A stretch of DNA of 64,000 nucleotides, from positions 26,062,851 through 26,126,850 of the forward strand of contig CM055728.1 in assembly GCA_029465975.1 (NCBI GenBank), written 5' to 3'. The translations under genes and the position numbers were made by a program. Under the pieces are notes generated by a model, which saw only the letters and a list, made by a program, of their open reading frames with translations, was not told the origin of the DNA and made no database searches. This DNA is from Dallia pectoralis. Lineage: Eukaryota > Chordata > Actinopteri > Esociformes > Umbridae. Shown here in pieces: positions 1 to 31,648 of the stretch; the first letter of the stretch is position 1, and each line of letters begins with the position of its first letter.

Positions 1-1830
1 CCGCGGTGTTCGACCGAGAGAAACCTCCGTGTGCTTATAGTTAGGGACCGTCTCTAAAGTACAAGTCTCAGCGTTATTAATTCAAACCACTCTCAGATTG
101 TTTTATAGAGGACACCCACATCTTGCACAACTTCGTTTTTTTAAGGAAATGGTGTAAGAGACGTTTAATAAACATTTAAAAATTGTAAAAATCTATCTTT
201 TTTTGTGAAATCACTTGGAAACCTCAATTTACTTTCGTATTGTCTACAAAGGTCTTTCACATGTTGCACAGAATTTGTTTTTTCAAAATAAAACATTTTC
301 GGTTTTGAAAATACATTAAAATACTGGAAATCTCAATAGGTTTTTTGTGCAGTGACCTATTAACCTCTGTTATCGTCGATTCCACCCCAGATGTGCACGA
401 ACGAGCTGCGAAGCTATAAGTTCCACTTATCCGACTGACCTATATGCGTCCCTAGCAGACAAACTCATTCAGTTCACTCACTTTGTGTCATGTGAGACTT
501 CCCCTGCTCAGTTGTTGCACATTCTGGAAACGAACGGCCTTAAGACAACTTTATCCGAATGTAAATGTTGCAATCAAATGTTCTTAACACTGCCTGTCTC
601 TAATTGTGAGGATGAGAGGTCTTAAACGAGTAAACAATGTTTCAAGAACCACAATGTCACTTAGTAATCTGCTATAATTAATTACTTTAAAACAATGAAT
701 CTTTCATAGCATTAAATGTTTTGAGTTTACACAATTTAAGTCAAGGAGTCCAGTGTGTAAGGGTCACCTGTTAAGCAAAGGAAAATATATAAAAGTTAAT
801 AGACGTGTAAATAAGCCTAATTTGAAATGTTGTGTAGACTATGAGTTTTTCCTCTATAGTGTTGTGTTGTTACCCTTTAAAGCAAAGATATTGTTAAAAC
901 AAAATTGTACTGTAATATTCTTTACGTTTAGGGACATGCTCTTGATGGTAGGGACTTTATGAATATATAGTAGTAGGGCATTAACGTGATCGTAAGTTTA
1001 GGGACATGCTCTTGATGATAGGGACTTTGTGATTTTTGCTTTGGGGCGGGGGGCCCATGAGTTTTGTTGCCCTGGGCATAAAAAATTGTTAATCCGGCTG
1101 TGATTGTGTGTTAGACATCAAAACACCAAATGAGAGAATTTGGATGACGCTCCATCCTTCCAGCAGAAGAGTCATTCAATGCACATCTATCCATCAATCG
1201 ACCTACCTACCTATCCATCTATCTATCTATCTATACATCTACCTACCTACCATCTATCTATAAAAGTAATGAAATTGCAACCAATAATCAGTTCTAAACA
1301 TGCCTTTTATTTTCTACACTGCCTGCATCATTATAGCTATATATATATTTGCACATGTGACAGCAGTTGCTGGCCAACGGGAGAATAAATGCGGCGATAA
1401 AAGTCAAACGTAATGATTAATAACTTTTTGAAAGTAAATTTGATCATGTATATTATGTCTAAATGTAATATATTTGAAATTTGTCAGGACGATGGCTGTC
1501 CCAATATTCCTGTGTGGGACCACAACCAATTCCAGTGTGACTTGTTTCTCTACCAGCATAGGACTGACTACAGTACAGTCACTAGCCTATGGATAAGCTG
1601 TAATCAGATCATGAAACCTCAGAGCATATGGCTAAACGGTTAACCCACTAATCCTACTCACCACCGGTCACTCCGTGGACACATTTCCCTCTCGCTTATA
1701 CTAGCTAGTTAACTGATAACACACTGTAGAAAATAAGTGTGCAGGCCAACAACTGCTGATGATACTTGTGCAAGTTGTGTGGGTTGGGTCGAGGCGTATC
1801 CCAGTCGCGCTAAGCCATGTATATAACGGT
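1..1830. other. Upstream flank of ada, no gene seen
   Basis: I see no supportable coding exon here. A segment containing GTTTAGGGACATGCTCTTGA occurs twice (about 928-959 and 996-1028), and a short G-run lies near 1044-1053. A CTAT/CTAC-type microsatellite lies at about 1195-1260. Open frames are short and of random composition. Confidence 0.6.
1195..1260. repeat. CTAT/CTAC microsatellite
   Basis: Tetranucleotide tract of CTAC and CTAT units, slightly interrupted. It is a simple repeat upstream of ada with no sign of function. Confidence 0.8.
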
Positions 1831-1837
1831 TAAGCGG

Positions 1838-1940
1838 AACACAGGTCGAGTTCTGGTCGCGTGAAGACTGGAGACGCGTCACACTCAGCACAGGTCGAGT
1901 TCTGGTCGCGTTCTGGTCGAGTTCTGGTCGCGTGGAGACT
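1838..1940 (+). repeat. Short tandem repeat just upstream of ada exon 1
   Basis: The phrase GGTCGAGTTCTGGTCGCGT recurs three times, at about 1844, 1892 and 1915, the last two nearly contiguous. It sits within about 70-170 bases of the ada start codon, in a CpG-containing stretch, so it overlaps the likely promoter or 5' UTR. Whether it binds a factor cannot be told from sequence. Confidence 0.6.
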
Positions 1941-2007
1941 CAAGTCGCGTCACTCGTTGTGTGTCATCAGCAGTTTTACTTTGACCGGCAGTTGGAGCGC
2001 TTTCGCG

Positions 2008-21517
<19,510 letters not shown>

Positions 21518-21642
21518 GTCCTGACCAGAACAGCCGGAGGACAACCAGTTTTTACTCTTTTACTCCCCCGACTTGCTATTCTGCAAGTTCTATGCTACAC
21601 TCCTATGTACACTTAACAAGCTATGCACACATTAATACACTG

Positions 21643-21678
<36 letters not shown>

Positions 21679-22230
21679 TATATATAATATATTCACGCAA
21701 TAAGGGCATTTTGGTCACTCACAATGAAACATTTCATTTTGTCAAAACAAACAAGTAGCTTTTTTATGGTTTTATTAGACTCATATTCATCTATGTTGAA
21801 AGTACTTTCCATTTTAGGATGCCTACAACCAGTGAGCTCGACCTGTAGACTGCTTGAATTCTCATACTTAAAACTTGCTTAGCTCTTATATTCCTTAGTG
21901 AGTGTTTTTTTACCCTCTGTTTTTTAATTGACTTGATGCATCAGGTAAACCAGCTAAAAACCAAATGTTGTTCTGGTACTAGTAGTGAGCACTAGGGGGC
22001 GTACTGTATCTACTGTACGGTCATCTCACAGCTGAAGGGCACCGCCAACTGAACTGAAGTAGTCTTACATTTATAGAATAACTTCTCTTAATTTTCTCTA
22101 AAGGTTGATCATTAAACAACTTAAAAACATTTTTGAACTAATTTAAAATCAATTCAGTTAATTCAATTTAATCTGTGGAGGAAATTTACCTTAAAATGTC
22201 TACAATAAATACTTTTAGAATCTAAAATTG
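21518..22230 (+). other. ada: Likely ada 3' UTR
   Basis: Untranslated sequence up to the AATAAA near 22204. It holds a TA/CA microsatellite at about 21641-21690. No other feature is seen. Confidence 0.6.
22204..22209 (+). promoter_or_regulatory. ada: Candidate ada polyadenylation signal
   Basis: Canonical AATAAA about 690 bases after the stop, with a TTGTGTTGTC GT-rich stretch about 20 bases downstream, the usual arrangement. Confidence 0.6.
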
Positions 22231-22439
22231 TGTTGTCAGGATTTTTCCAGTATCCATAGGAAATTACAACATGGCCCCCACCTATGAACATCTTGAATAA
22301 TTTGATCAGATGCTATGATTAGTATGAATGTAAAATCCCATTCCAAGGCAACCATACGTTTTTTTAAATTTAGCCTGTACTGTAAAAGCCCATTTACAAT
22401 GAGCAGTACATAAGCCCTTTGGAGAGCTTTCTTATACAC

Positions 22440-22480
22440 AGCCTAATGGTTAGAGCACTCTGCCAGTAACTGAAAGTGTG
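22440..22480 (+). mobile_element. Short tRNA-derived SINE-like fragment
   Basis: CAGCCTAATGGTTAGAGCAC followed by TCTGCCAGTAACTGAAAG resembles the tRNA-related head of fish SINEs (TAGTGGTTAGAGC ... AGTAACCGAAAGG). Only the head is visible before the adjacent tandem repeat. Confidence 0.45.
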
Positions 22481-22507
22481 ACTCCCTTAACCAACTGTAA
22501 CAAACGT

Positions 22508-22676
22508 TGTACAATGTACACGCTAACTGCCTGTGGCACTCCAATGTACACGCCAACTTCCTGTGGCACTCCAATGTACACGCCAACTTCCTGTGGCACT
22601 CCAATGTACACGCCAACTTCCTGTGGCACTCCAATGTACACGCCAACATCCTGTGGCACTCCACTGTACACAAAGC
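22508..22676. repeat. 30-bp minisatellite, about 5.5 copies
   Basis: The unit is AATGTACACGCCAACTTCCT followed by GTGGCACTCC. It lies in the 0.7-kb space between the convergent ada and pkig genes. Confidence 0.95.
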
Positions 22677-22914
22677 TGCATTAGGTCATAGTAATGAACT
22701 GTAAATATGCCTTTGAACAAGCACTTATGACTAACGTTTTTGAACGCTATGTAGAAATCTAGATTTTACAGGACTCAAATCAAATGAGCAGTTTCCTGCT
22801 TGTTAATAGCAAGGAATGTTTTTGGATGATATGATGATTACAGTTTAGCAAACTACAAAGGTGTGGAGTGCACATAATTTGACGACTACCGTTAAGAAGG
22901 TACATACTTCAAAT

Positions 22915-22920
22915 TTTATT
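22915..22920 (-). promoter_or_regulatory. pkig: Candidate pkig polyadenylation signal
   Basis: TTTATT on the plus strand reads AATAAA on the minus strand, about 830 bases after the pkig stop. It would put the two convergent genes' ends about 0.7 kb apart. Confidence 0.45.
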
Positions 22921-23750
22921 ACAGAAAAGACATTCCTATTACAAAGATATATCAGAGAACCACTTGAAATAAATAGGACCTCCAATGCAGCATTGTTCTA
23001 ATAGCAACAGTGTGTATAACAGTAAAGGAAAAAGTTAAAGAAACATCAGGTAACAAACATACAAAAACATGGACAAACAAATGATTGAAGACACTTTGTA
23101 GTTCTTCTCGATGGGAGTTCCATGTGCGGTTTGATGCAACAGCATTTCACTAAGAATGGATAGTCTTCAGTACATCTGGTGAGACATAGGGCTCGTTTAC
23201 ATTACAGGAGGGACAATAAAACACAAAAAAGCTATTTTGTTTGCGTAGACATTTCCACCCCGTTTGAATTTGTGGCCAACGCAAATGTCTTCGAACTTCA
23301 GTAAAGCCCCATTGAACATGTGGCGGACGCTGCCTTTTGACCAGGGTGTCTAGTGCCATCGACGTCAAAAAGTTCACACAACAAAATAATCTAGCTTCCT
23401 CAATATTTCTCAGAAAATGTAGCGTTATGTAAACAAGCCCATATATCCTATTACCACCATGGTCTGTACATTAGATGCTGCTGGACTAATATCAGACCTA
23501 GTCCCACTGTCAAGTTCTGTCAACTACATTTCCCACAATGCCCACAATTTATAAATGAAAAGCATCATGCAACGAGACCAGCAAAGCTCCATCAGAGCTA
23601 AACAGTGAGAGGTGATGTCATCCCTGTTCATGTCATCACTGTTGGGGTAGGAGAGGAGTAAGGTCTGGTCAGATAGGACAACCAGGAGATCCTCTCTCTG
23701 GGTCTCCCTTTTACACCCCCATTCCTTTCTTTGTCCCCCTCTCTTGTAGT
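22921..23750 (-). other. pkig: Likely pkig 3' UTR
   Basis: Untranslated sequence between the pkig stop and its candidate AATAAA. No other exon or repeat was recognised. Confidence 0.5.
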
Positions 23751-23830
23751 TTACGATGGGCCCTTACTTCCCTGAGCCTCTTGGCTGGTCGAACCTTCAG
23801 CCCCAGGAGTTGGTGAAGCGCCAGACTCTC
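23751..23830 (-). CDS. pkig: pkig last coding exon
   Basis: Encodes ESGASPTPGAEGSTSQEAQG and SKGPS, then TAA at 23751-23753. Acceptor CATTTGTTTCAG. The first two bases complete the Gly codon begun in the upstream exon. Confidence 0.9.
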
Positions 23831-25306
23831 CTGAAACAAATGAGTCATGTGATGCATTAAAAACAGCGCAACACGATCCTCGGTTTCTATAAGACATGGA
23901 AAGTGTGGTCAATTGAATGAATGTGACCTGAGAATTGTAACGGGTTTCCAATCGAAACAAGCACATTTTGACCAATGATTATATACATTTACATTTATAT
24001 AATTCTGTGCATCACTATGTGGTCAAAACAAGGGCCATGCTCATTTTATTTAATTTGTATAACACTGAAGTGCTGATGTCTTGTATTTATCAGACAACCC
24101 TCCGAATGTACTGCCTTTCAGTTGATTGTGGCCAACCTGTGAAATTAATTAAATCAACCACACGTGCACTCTCTTAGGCGCTGCTGTGCGAGTGAGCAGG
24201 ATGAATTAATACTGTAGGGAAGAAACAAACATACCCCCTCTTTTAGTAAAACCTGTTTCAGAGTATAGCCTGGAAGTAAAACCATGAATCACGTGTAGAT
24301 ACAGTGAGCGCTACGAGGGAGAAAGTAAGAATAGATTTGCAGAAAGAAGGGACACAGTATAGGAGTTTAAAGAGTATTGAGTAGGGTGCGCGGTACAATG
24401 TCAAAACATTTGTTTGTATTACTGAGGGACGGCTTACGGAAAGGATTTAGCTCCTCCCTGAATATGGCCCACCAATCAAACACGCTGGGTGGCGGTACAG
24501 CAGCAATATTGCCAGATGTCAACAGCCATAAATCTCCATTTAACAACAGCAGACAGGTGAGGGAAATGCATCGATTTTAATTTACGTTAGTTAGGTAACA
24601 GCCTGGTGAGCGTAAATACGTTATAATTTTTTAGTTGTCTAAGAAAGGGCGCATACACCAGTGTATTGTCCCACTATGTCCAGATCTACACTGTATTCTT
24701 CCGTTTCTCTTGTAAAGTTAGCTACAAAACACTAGCCAAACTATACATATGCGCCAAACCATATACATTCACATATTTTCTGGTACTTCCCACCCCAACC
24801 GACAACCATATTCCATTGTTAGAGTACCTATGACATGGTTATGACAATATTAGATTAGCCGAGTTAGCGAGTAGGTTACTAGTACTCATTGGCTTTATCC
24901 AGAGTTACGACAAAGCTGTATCTTTCTTCTGCCCCAAATTAAAGCATATTATCGCAAACTAAAATCAACTGTAGCTACTGACGTAATACTTGCACATCGA
25001 GGGAAGCAAGGCCGTAAATACTAAGATCACAATTTATACGTCTAGCTCATTTTGTATTTGTATCTTAAAACGTTGGGATTTGGTGGACCCTCCCTTCATA
25101 GAGGAGGATAATGTTAAACAGACGCCGGTCTTCATGTATATCTGCTCACCTGCCCCCTTCAGGTCCATTCCTTCCATGTCCTTGGCTAATTCAGAGGTGC
25201 TGGTTGCTGCCCCTTGTCCCTGGATGTCGGACACGGCGTTCCTTCGACCCGTACGATCACAGTTGATGAATTCAGAGTATGAAGTTGTTGTCTCCACGTC
25301 CATCAT
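23751..25306 (-). CDS. pkig: cAMP-dependent protein kinase inhibitor gamma, two coding exons
   Basis: Small heat-stable inhibitor that binds the free catalytic subunit of PKA as a pseudosubstrate and promotes its export from the nucleus. Coding exons on the minus strand: 25306-25150 and 23830-23751. Together they give 237 nt, 78 residues plus stop; human PKIG has 76. The N-terminal part has SYSEFINCDRTGRRNAV, with the R-R-N-A pseudosubstrate core at residues 21-24 and the aromatic F13 upstream. A leucine/methionine-rich export-like segment (ELAKDMEGMDLKG) follows, and the C-terminus is Gly/Ser-rich and low in complexity. The position next to ada, as in mammals, favours PKIG over PKIA or PKIB. 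Non-coding 5' exons are expected further right but were not identified. Confidence 0.93.
23831..25149 (-). other. pkig coding intron
   Basis: No exon or mobile element recognised. A candidate frame at 24377-24580 on the plus strand has no recognisable product. Confidence 0.5.
25150..25306 (-). CDS. pkig: pkig first coding exon (pseudosubstrate)
   Basis: Begins ATGATGGACGTG and encodes the PKA-binding pseudosubstrate with RRNA. The exon probably starts at 25335 after CTCTGTGCAG, leaving a 29-base 5' UTR piece. Donor GTGAGC, phase 1. Confidence 0.93.
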
Positions 25307-27635
25307 CTGTCCATGACCAGATACCGCATAACCTCCTGCACAGAGAACATTGGACAGAAATGAGTGATGTGAGAACCTCAACACATCATTTAGGCATTTT
25401 CAAAGTGCAACTAATGAGCCAAACAGAACCAAAGAACGTGGAGCAAGAAAATATGTGATTGTCAATATGTGTGTGACATCAGTATAGGTGTGAAGGAATG
25501 AACGTGACCATTTCCATTTCTGCACAGGTGACTAATAGAGCGTACCTAGGTCCTAATTAGCCAGCCAAATTAGAAATAAAAGAAAAAAGGGGCCGTTAAT
25601 CTGGAACTCATTAAACCGTTATGTCCTTTACTCTACTTTTTCTTTCGACAAACGATTCACATGAATACTGCAAACTTGCAGGATGTTCTTTATTGCCAAT
25701 AAAGAGCTTTTTTTAGAGGAAAGTACAAGTGATCAATATGACCAAATGGGTCTGACTGTGCGAATAAAGTCTTTCAAAGGACGGAGGCTGGCCAGAAAAA
25801 GCAAAGCGCGGCTTTCCATCTCTTAGCAGTGACAGAGTAACCCAGGGTCGGGTGTTTCCCAAAGACTTTCACTCAAATGACATTCTTTTAGTATCACTCA
25901 GAGGAACTTGTCCTTCAGAATAGTATCCCCCAGGCCAGATAGGAAGTGCCCAGGGTCAAGAGCAAGCCAGCTGGGCTGAGTGACATATGACTGCTTACGG
26001 TTTGTGTAAAAGCCTCTCTTGGAACCATGGGGTTGGTTTTAAAAACGATGCACTCAAGCTACATAACTTTGTCATAACAAACAAAACAGACAAAAAAGTA
26101 AATGCATTTTTTTTTTCAAAGGGTTGCTACCGTCGCAAGCCATACAATTGTATTATTTTATGCATTAATTAAAAAAAATGTCGACTACATAAAAAAATAA
26201 TTTCTCTGGACTCCAAATAGGTCAACCTGAAAGTCAGTCTGTCTTACCAGGCTACCCTGAGGGCATTTGTCCTTTCTCCCTTAGTGGAAAGAAATGGCAC
26301 CCCAGGAAATGTCATTCAAGCAGAGGTTTTCACTGGGCAATCTAAACCATCCATCATCCACCCATAAGCTTTTACCACCGTAATTAGAACCACATTCTCA
26401 ACTATACATCGGAAAAGAGAAGCATCCACTATTCGTTATCATCTGCAGACAGAAATCCCGTTCTAACATGTAGTCCAACATCACAAAGGATCACATGCCG
26501 CATTGTCTGTTGAATGATGGTCAGTTGTGCTTGAAGCCACCATACGGGACCCACATCTAACCTAAAATCTATGCTCTAAAGAGGTCTTGCTGCCATATCT
26601 ATTTACAGCCCGCTCTCATCTCTCAATCTCTTCCGAACACACACAGAAACAAATGAACCTGTATTCATTAACAGGTTTGTTTTCATGCGAGGCCATGCGG
26701 TTCTGTCCTTAATCATGTTCATCCTGCTCTACACTACAGCCTCCGTCACCTTGTGTTTGTGCTTTGTACATTTAATATTCACATTCCGTTGTTCGACGCC
26801 GACAGCCGAAGATTGTTTCACTTCAGTTTACCACCTTACGTTTGCAGTCTAAGTTGTAACGTAATGGAAACTCAATCGTCCGCTTCACAACTGAGTCTCT
26901 TTATATCCTGAAAAGGGCAGAGAGTCGTAGAGGAGAGGAAATGGATGCAGCTGAAATTACTGACATTACCAGAGGGGAAATGGCACAGGTGTGCGTTCAG
27001 CCTAGACAAACATGTCCTTAATCCTCTTGAGGAATTAAATCACTAGATTTACAGTAAAACAGGGCTGAAAATTGGCAGGGAGGCAACAATACATACAACT
27101 GATGGGTCGTTCTTGTGCGAACGGTTGTTTTGGTTAAAGGAGACGTTTATTTGGCTCCTGAATTTCCTCACTTTTTAAGGACATAAAACAACTCTTTGCG
27201 ATGACTCAGTTAGATGGCATATCTGCTAGAGTTTGACGTTAGGTTCCGTTTCTTTTTGGATAGCTATACGGCTAGATTGAGCATCGCCATTAGATAATAT
27301 ACAACATGTAGACGTGTGTACGGTTTATAATACTCAATAGGTTGGCAACTATGTCTACTGTACTTGCAATAGAAAAACCTTCAACTTCATCAGTCACCTA
27401 TAGAAAAACCTTGTGTGGTGGCAGGTGCAGAGAAGCCACGTCGTGTTGGGAAGCAGACAGTATAAACAGCAGCAATAAAGATCAGCCCATCCACCCACAA
27501 CTTAAAAAACCCTCAATTTGTTCCAATCTGCCTAACCCTCCCGGTTAACCCTTTCAGACTGTAGGCTATTTGACCTGGACTATTTTTTCAGACATTTAAA
27601 AAAATGCATTTAACTATTAGTTAACTAAGCTATTA

Positions 27636-27842
27636 GAGGTTCACCCAGCACAGCCATAAGAGAACTGGTCACCCCTTCAGATCCTGGTCCCTCTCGGGTT
27701 CATCAGGGAGTTTTTCCTAGCCGCTGTGTATCAACTTGTTGATGTGTGTCTGTCGGGTTCAGGCGGAGTGTTTGTAAAAGCACTTTGTGAGAACTTTCTT
27801 GTAAAAACGGCTACATAAAATACATTTGATTGATTGATGATT
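27636..27842 (+). mobile_element. LINE/SINE 3' tail fragment, L2-like
   Basis: GGGAGTTTTTCCTAGCCGC, then GTAAAAGCACTTTGTGAGAA, then a GGCTACATAAAATAC box and a terminal ATTGATTGATGA run. This is the widespread fish repeat ending in AAAGCACTTTG ... GGCTATATAAA ... (ATTG)n. It is a truncated copy with no coding part. Assignment to the L2 clade is an inference from the tail. Confidence 0.6.
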
Positions 27843-30633
27843 TGTATATAATTCACACAACTGCGTCACCGGCGTAATGTGCAGTCCAGTTCCAATCTGA
27901 ACTGGCAGAAATGTGTTTGTTTATTGCACATCATCACAGCTGAGAGGACTGTCTCATGTAATATGACAACATCCAACACCAATATCATCATAAGCATTGC
28001 GAGTCGGTCAGGGGATACCTGAACAAACGAAAGCTTTCGCTGGTCGATTAGGGAGACATGCTGTCCCAATACCTCTGTACTGTAGACAGTTAAACCTGAT
28101 CACTCTGCATTACACTCACATTATCTACAAATGCCAGTACCAAACAAAATGCCTTGCGGACATCTTAAAACATTCAAGCTCTATTCTGCCTGTATGTCAA
28201 CTAACACTCTCACTACATAATATCAGAGGGAGAACGTCTACACATGCCTGAATTCAACAATCAACAAGCTAATCCTCCTTTCCAATTATTCTTTCCCGGC
28301 AAGTTGTTTGGGATTTGTTAATAATATTGAAACAACTGAAGAGCACTGGTAGAAGGTTTTAAGAACATGCAACGAATATAGATGAAGCTGGACAATAAGA
28401 TGGATATGTATAGAAGCCCTTTCAAATGCAGAACAAACAGTATTCTGTTTTAAAATAAGAAACCATGAGAAACCATCAGCCACCCCTTGCTTTGCACAAA
28501 TAGAACAGTCAACGTTCCTTATTCACGATTAACATAAATGCCAAGTTCTACAGCTTACCAAAACTAATCAAGTCTAATCTCAGTGTTCCAGTTTGACCGA
28601 CTCCAGACTCTGTGCATGATGTAGACAGCCATCCATTGAGGCTTTCTCTGGGAAAGGAAGTGAAGCGCGTCTCAGCTATGGCAGACTGCCTCCGTTCCCG
28701 GTCTGCCTCTAAACACAAACCTTGACCGAGACACTGGGAGTCTGGGTGCCGTCCGTTCTCATGCAGTCAGCAGCTGTTTGCGTTGACCACCAGCCCACCT
28801 CACAACGCTGGGGAGTTGTCCTTCCTCCAAACTGCATTGTTGCCCAACACAGACCTTCCGTTTCTTTCGCAGATAAATAAATATAACTGTGTCGAAGTAA
28901 AATAGAGTTGCGGTGAGAATGTGTCGGAGCTCAGTATCAGTTCCTCTTTTGAGGCCTCCAGACCTTCATTTCCCCAAATAGCGAGTGGGTATAACTTGTA
29001 CGACATAAAGCTAGCCTGGTGTGAGCAGGGAGACAAGACATTCCTGATCGAAGAAGGGCGACTTAGGCTGTGAGATCTTTGCCAAGTTTAATTATGTCAC
29101 TAGGTACATTTCAGCTGCTCACAACTTTGCAATTGTCTTCTCTGCGGTTCACTATGCAAATCTCAGCCAATGTGTTCCCATAGATACAGAATAGAGACAC
29201 GGTCAACCAGTAAGAGATAAACAAATTCTAGCAGTGGGTTTTAGATGCTGCAAAAACAATGTAAAAGGGCAGAGAGAATGGCTTTGAGAGTTTATATTGT
29301 AGTGTCAATAAGAGAACCACCTGACCTAAAATCTGATTATACCAAAGCAACTTGAGCCAAGTGACAATAAACAGATGAATTACCCAGTAAATAACCTAAG
29401 TTTGTGGAAGACAACACAAACTGAAACGTTCCCCTGGAATATTGTTCAGACTGAGATGCATTTGTTTGATGGTGATGATGGTAAATTGAGGGACGTGGTA
29501 CCAAAGTGATCAGCAATTGGATCACCTCTAAACGGAGTCTTAAACCCAATGACCTTTTCTAAATGTTGTCAATGTGTTTTATGGCATTGGCTCAACCAAT
29601 CACACTACTTTTGTTGTCTTCCTGAGATACTCAGATACATGGGAATTTCATGACCGATCATTTGAATGATAGTTTGTCCGTGTGAGTGGACCCTGCAGAA
29701 AGAGCTAGCCGCTCGCATCAAAGCAAAACAACGCTATCATTTAACAATAAACACAACATTTACAATATTATTTGAAGTTGCAGTTTTAAATGCACGGAAA
29801 ATGTCTCTACTGAGCACAGTCTAATCCAAGATGGTTAGATTGATGACTTAAGCAGTTGTCACTCACATGACTCACCACATCTCAGGAAGTCCATCATAAC
29901 TTCCATATATTATAAATGTGCCTGTTCAACGAACTCAGTGCATCCAGTGAACCACTTCCCTGAGTACAACTAATCTACCGTAACAGACACTCACGCCAAC
30001 TCCAGATCCTATAGAACCGTGTATTAAACTGAACAGCCATTTTAGAATCCCAGTAGACCAGAGACCGAGAAAAGATCTTCACACAACAATAGGACGGATC
30101 ACATACTTTCCGTTGTATCCCATATGCTTCAGGAGGTTCGTCAAGGCAAAAGAGAGCCCTATTTAACTGCCACAACCAGGTGGCAAACTAACATCATAAA
30201 ACAGAATAGAACACGCTGTGGGCCATTCAAAGCCGGGTCGATATTTCGTAGCACCGCGGGGGCATTGTATGACGGGCTACATAATGGCATTTCCTTACAC
30301 AACAACACTCCACATGCACACGATGGAGAAGTGCTCGCTAGCAACACACAGACGCCACAAACAGTGGTGCCGGGCTACACAGCAAGTGTACGGCAAATGT
30401 AATGTGTCCATAAGTGGAGGCAGAAAGGTCGGCGCTGTAACGGAGCTGAAATCGATTGGCTCCAATCCTCTCGTCTTCCCCACAACGTATTAGCGAGAGA
30501 GACGAGTGTGTAAAGGACCCAATTACCCGGCCCAACACAGGCAGAACCGAGATAATGAGTTCACTGTAGCCACGTTACCAGCCTATACTAAAAGGGGGAT
30601 TAAATGTGAAATCTCCGGTGTAGAAATGACGTG

Positions 30634-30654
30634 TGTGTGTGTGTGTGTGTGTGT
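30634..30654. repeat. GT microsatellite
   Basis: About ten GT units. Confidence 0.85.
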
Positions 30655-31623
30655 AGTTATAACCTGACACCACGGCTTTGATGCAGTAGTAGGCCAAGAT
30701 AACAACCAATGACAACTGCTGTGCGGTTACCAGTCCAGCAACTGGCCATTATACCACGGTGATATAAACAAAGTAACAGCAGTAAGAAGAACATTTTCAA
30801 TGGGAATAAAAATGCTCTGTATTTTTTTCCAGACCGAAGGTGGGACGCTAATCCGAGGAACACACCCAAACATTCCAGTTCCTCTCCCGGTGCCAAGTGA
30901 AACACAGCTACAACACCACTGTAATGAGATACAGGCTTTGGCTGACATAGAACTCAATTCCACATAAAGCACGGCTAAAAAATATATAAACAGGTGCCCT
31001 GCTTAGACAGTAAGAAAACGCTCTTTGGTTTTCAATAATATTAAACTGTTCATGTTGTGTGTTTTGCCCCGTTGGCTCGGTTTGTGTACGTTTTTAAATG
31101 TGTTTCCTAAATCCTGCAGCTAGTGGTTAAAAAAAACGTGTGCATGTGTGTAAACAGGCTTGGCAAATAAACCTGATTCTGACGTTATTCTGAAGCAACA
31201 TTTCCTAAACAGATGTGATAGAAGGTTAAACACATGACGTTTGAATCTAGAATGTGATATATTATTCTTAACAGATTTAACGTTCTCCTCATTATGTTTC
31301 TGCGTGTGTCAAAATAGCATGCAAGCTTAGTGGTTCCCACCAAGAGGTACGAGGACCAACAGGAATTTGGCCCTTAAAAATCACCCTGGTCTTTACTCCT
31401 GCCCATTGCTCCTGTATCCAACACACTGACTATGATAACTAATTGTTTGCTAACCATCTGATATACTCAGCCTTTGACATGTGCCTTAGTTAGGAGAGGA
31501 TCAACGTTATTTGCCTTTACCTGTAATAATGTTCAGGCAGATCAGGGCAAACGCCCACATACCTACAATTCTACTGAGTTGGGGTGCAAAACTGTCAGAC
31601 AGTGGCAGTATAAAAACAAATAC

Positions 31624-31648
31624 GTATATATATATATATATATATATG
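31624..31648. repeat. TA microsatellite
   Basis: About twelve TA units. Confidence 0.85.

Noticed and set aside
24377..24580. 67-codon plus-strand frame in the pkig intron
   Set aside because: No family resemblance and no supporting splice or promoter context.
25034..25384. Longer pkig start (116-codon frame beginning upstream)
   Set aside because: The extra N-terminal part reads through the acceptor CTCTGTGCAG and the C-terminal part through the donor; known PKI proteins start at the MMxVE position.
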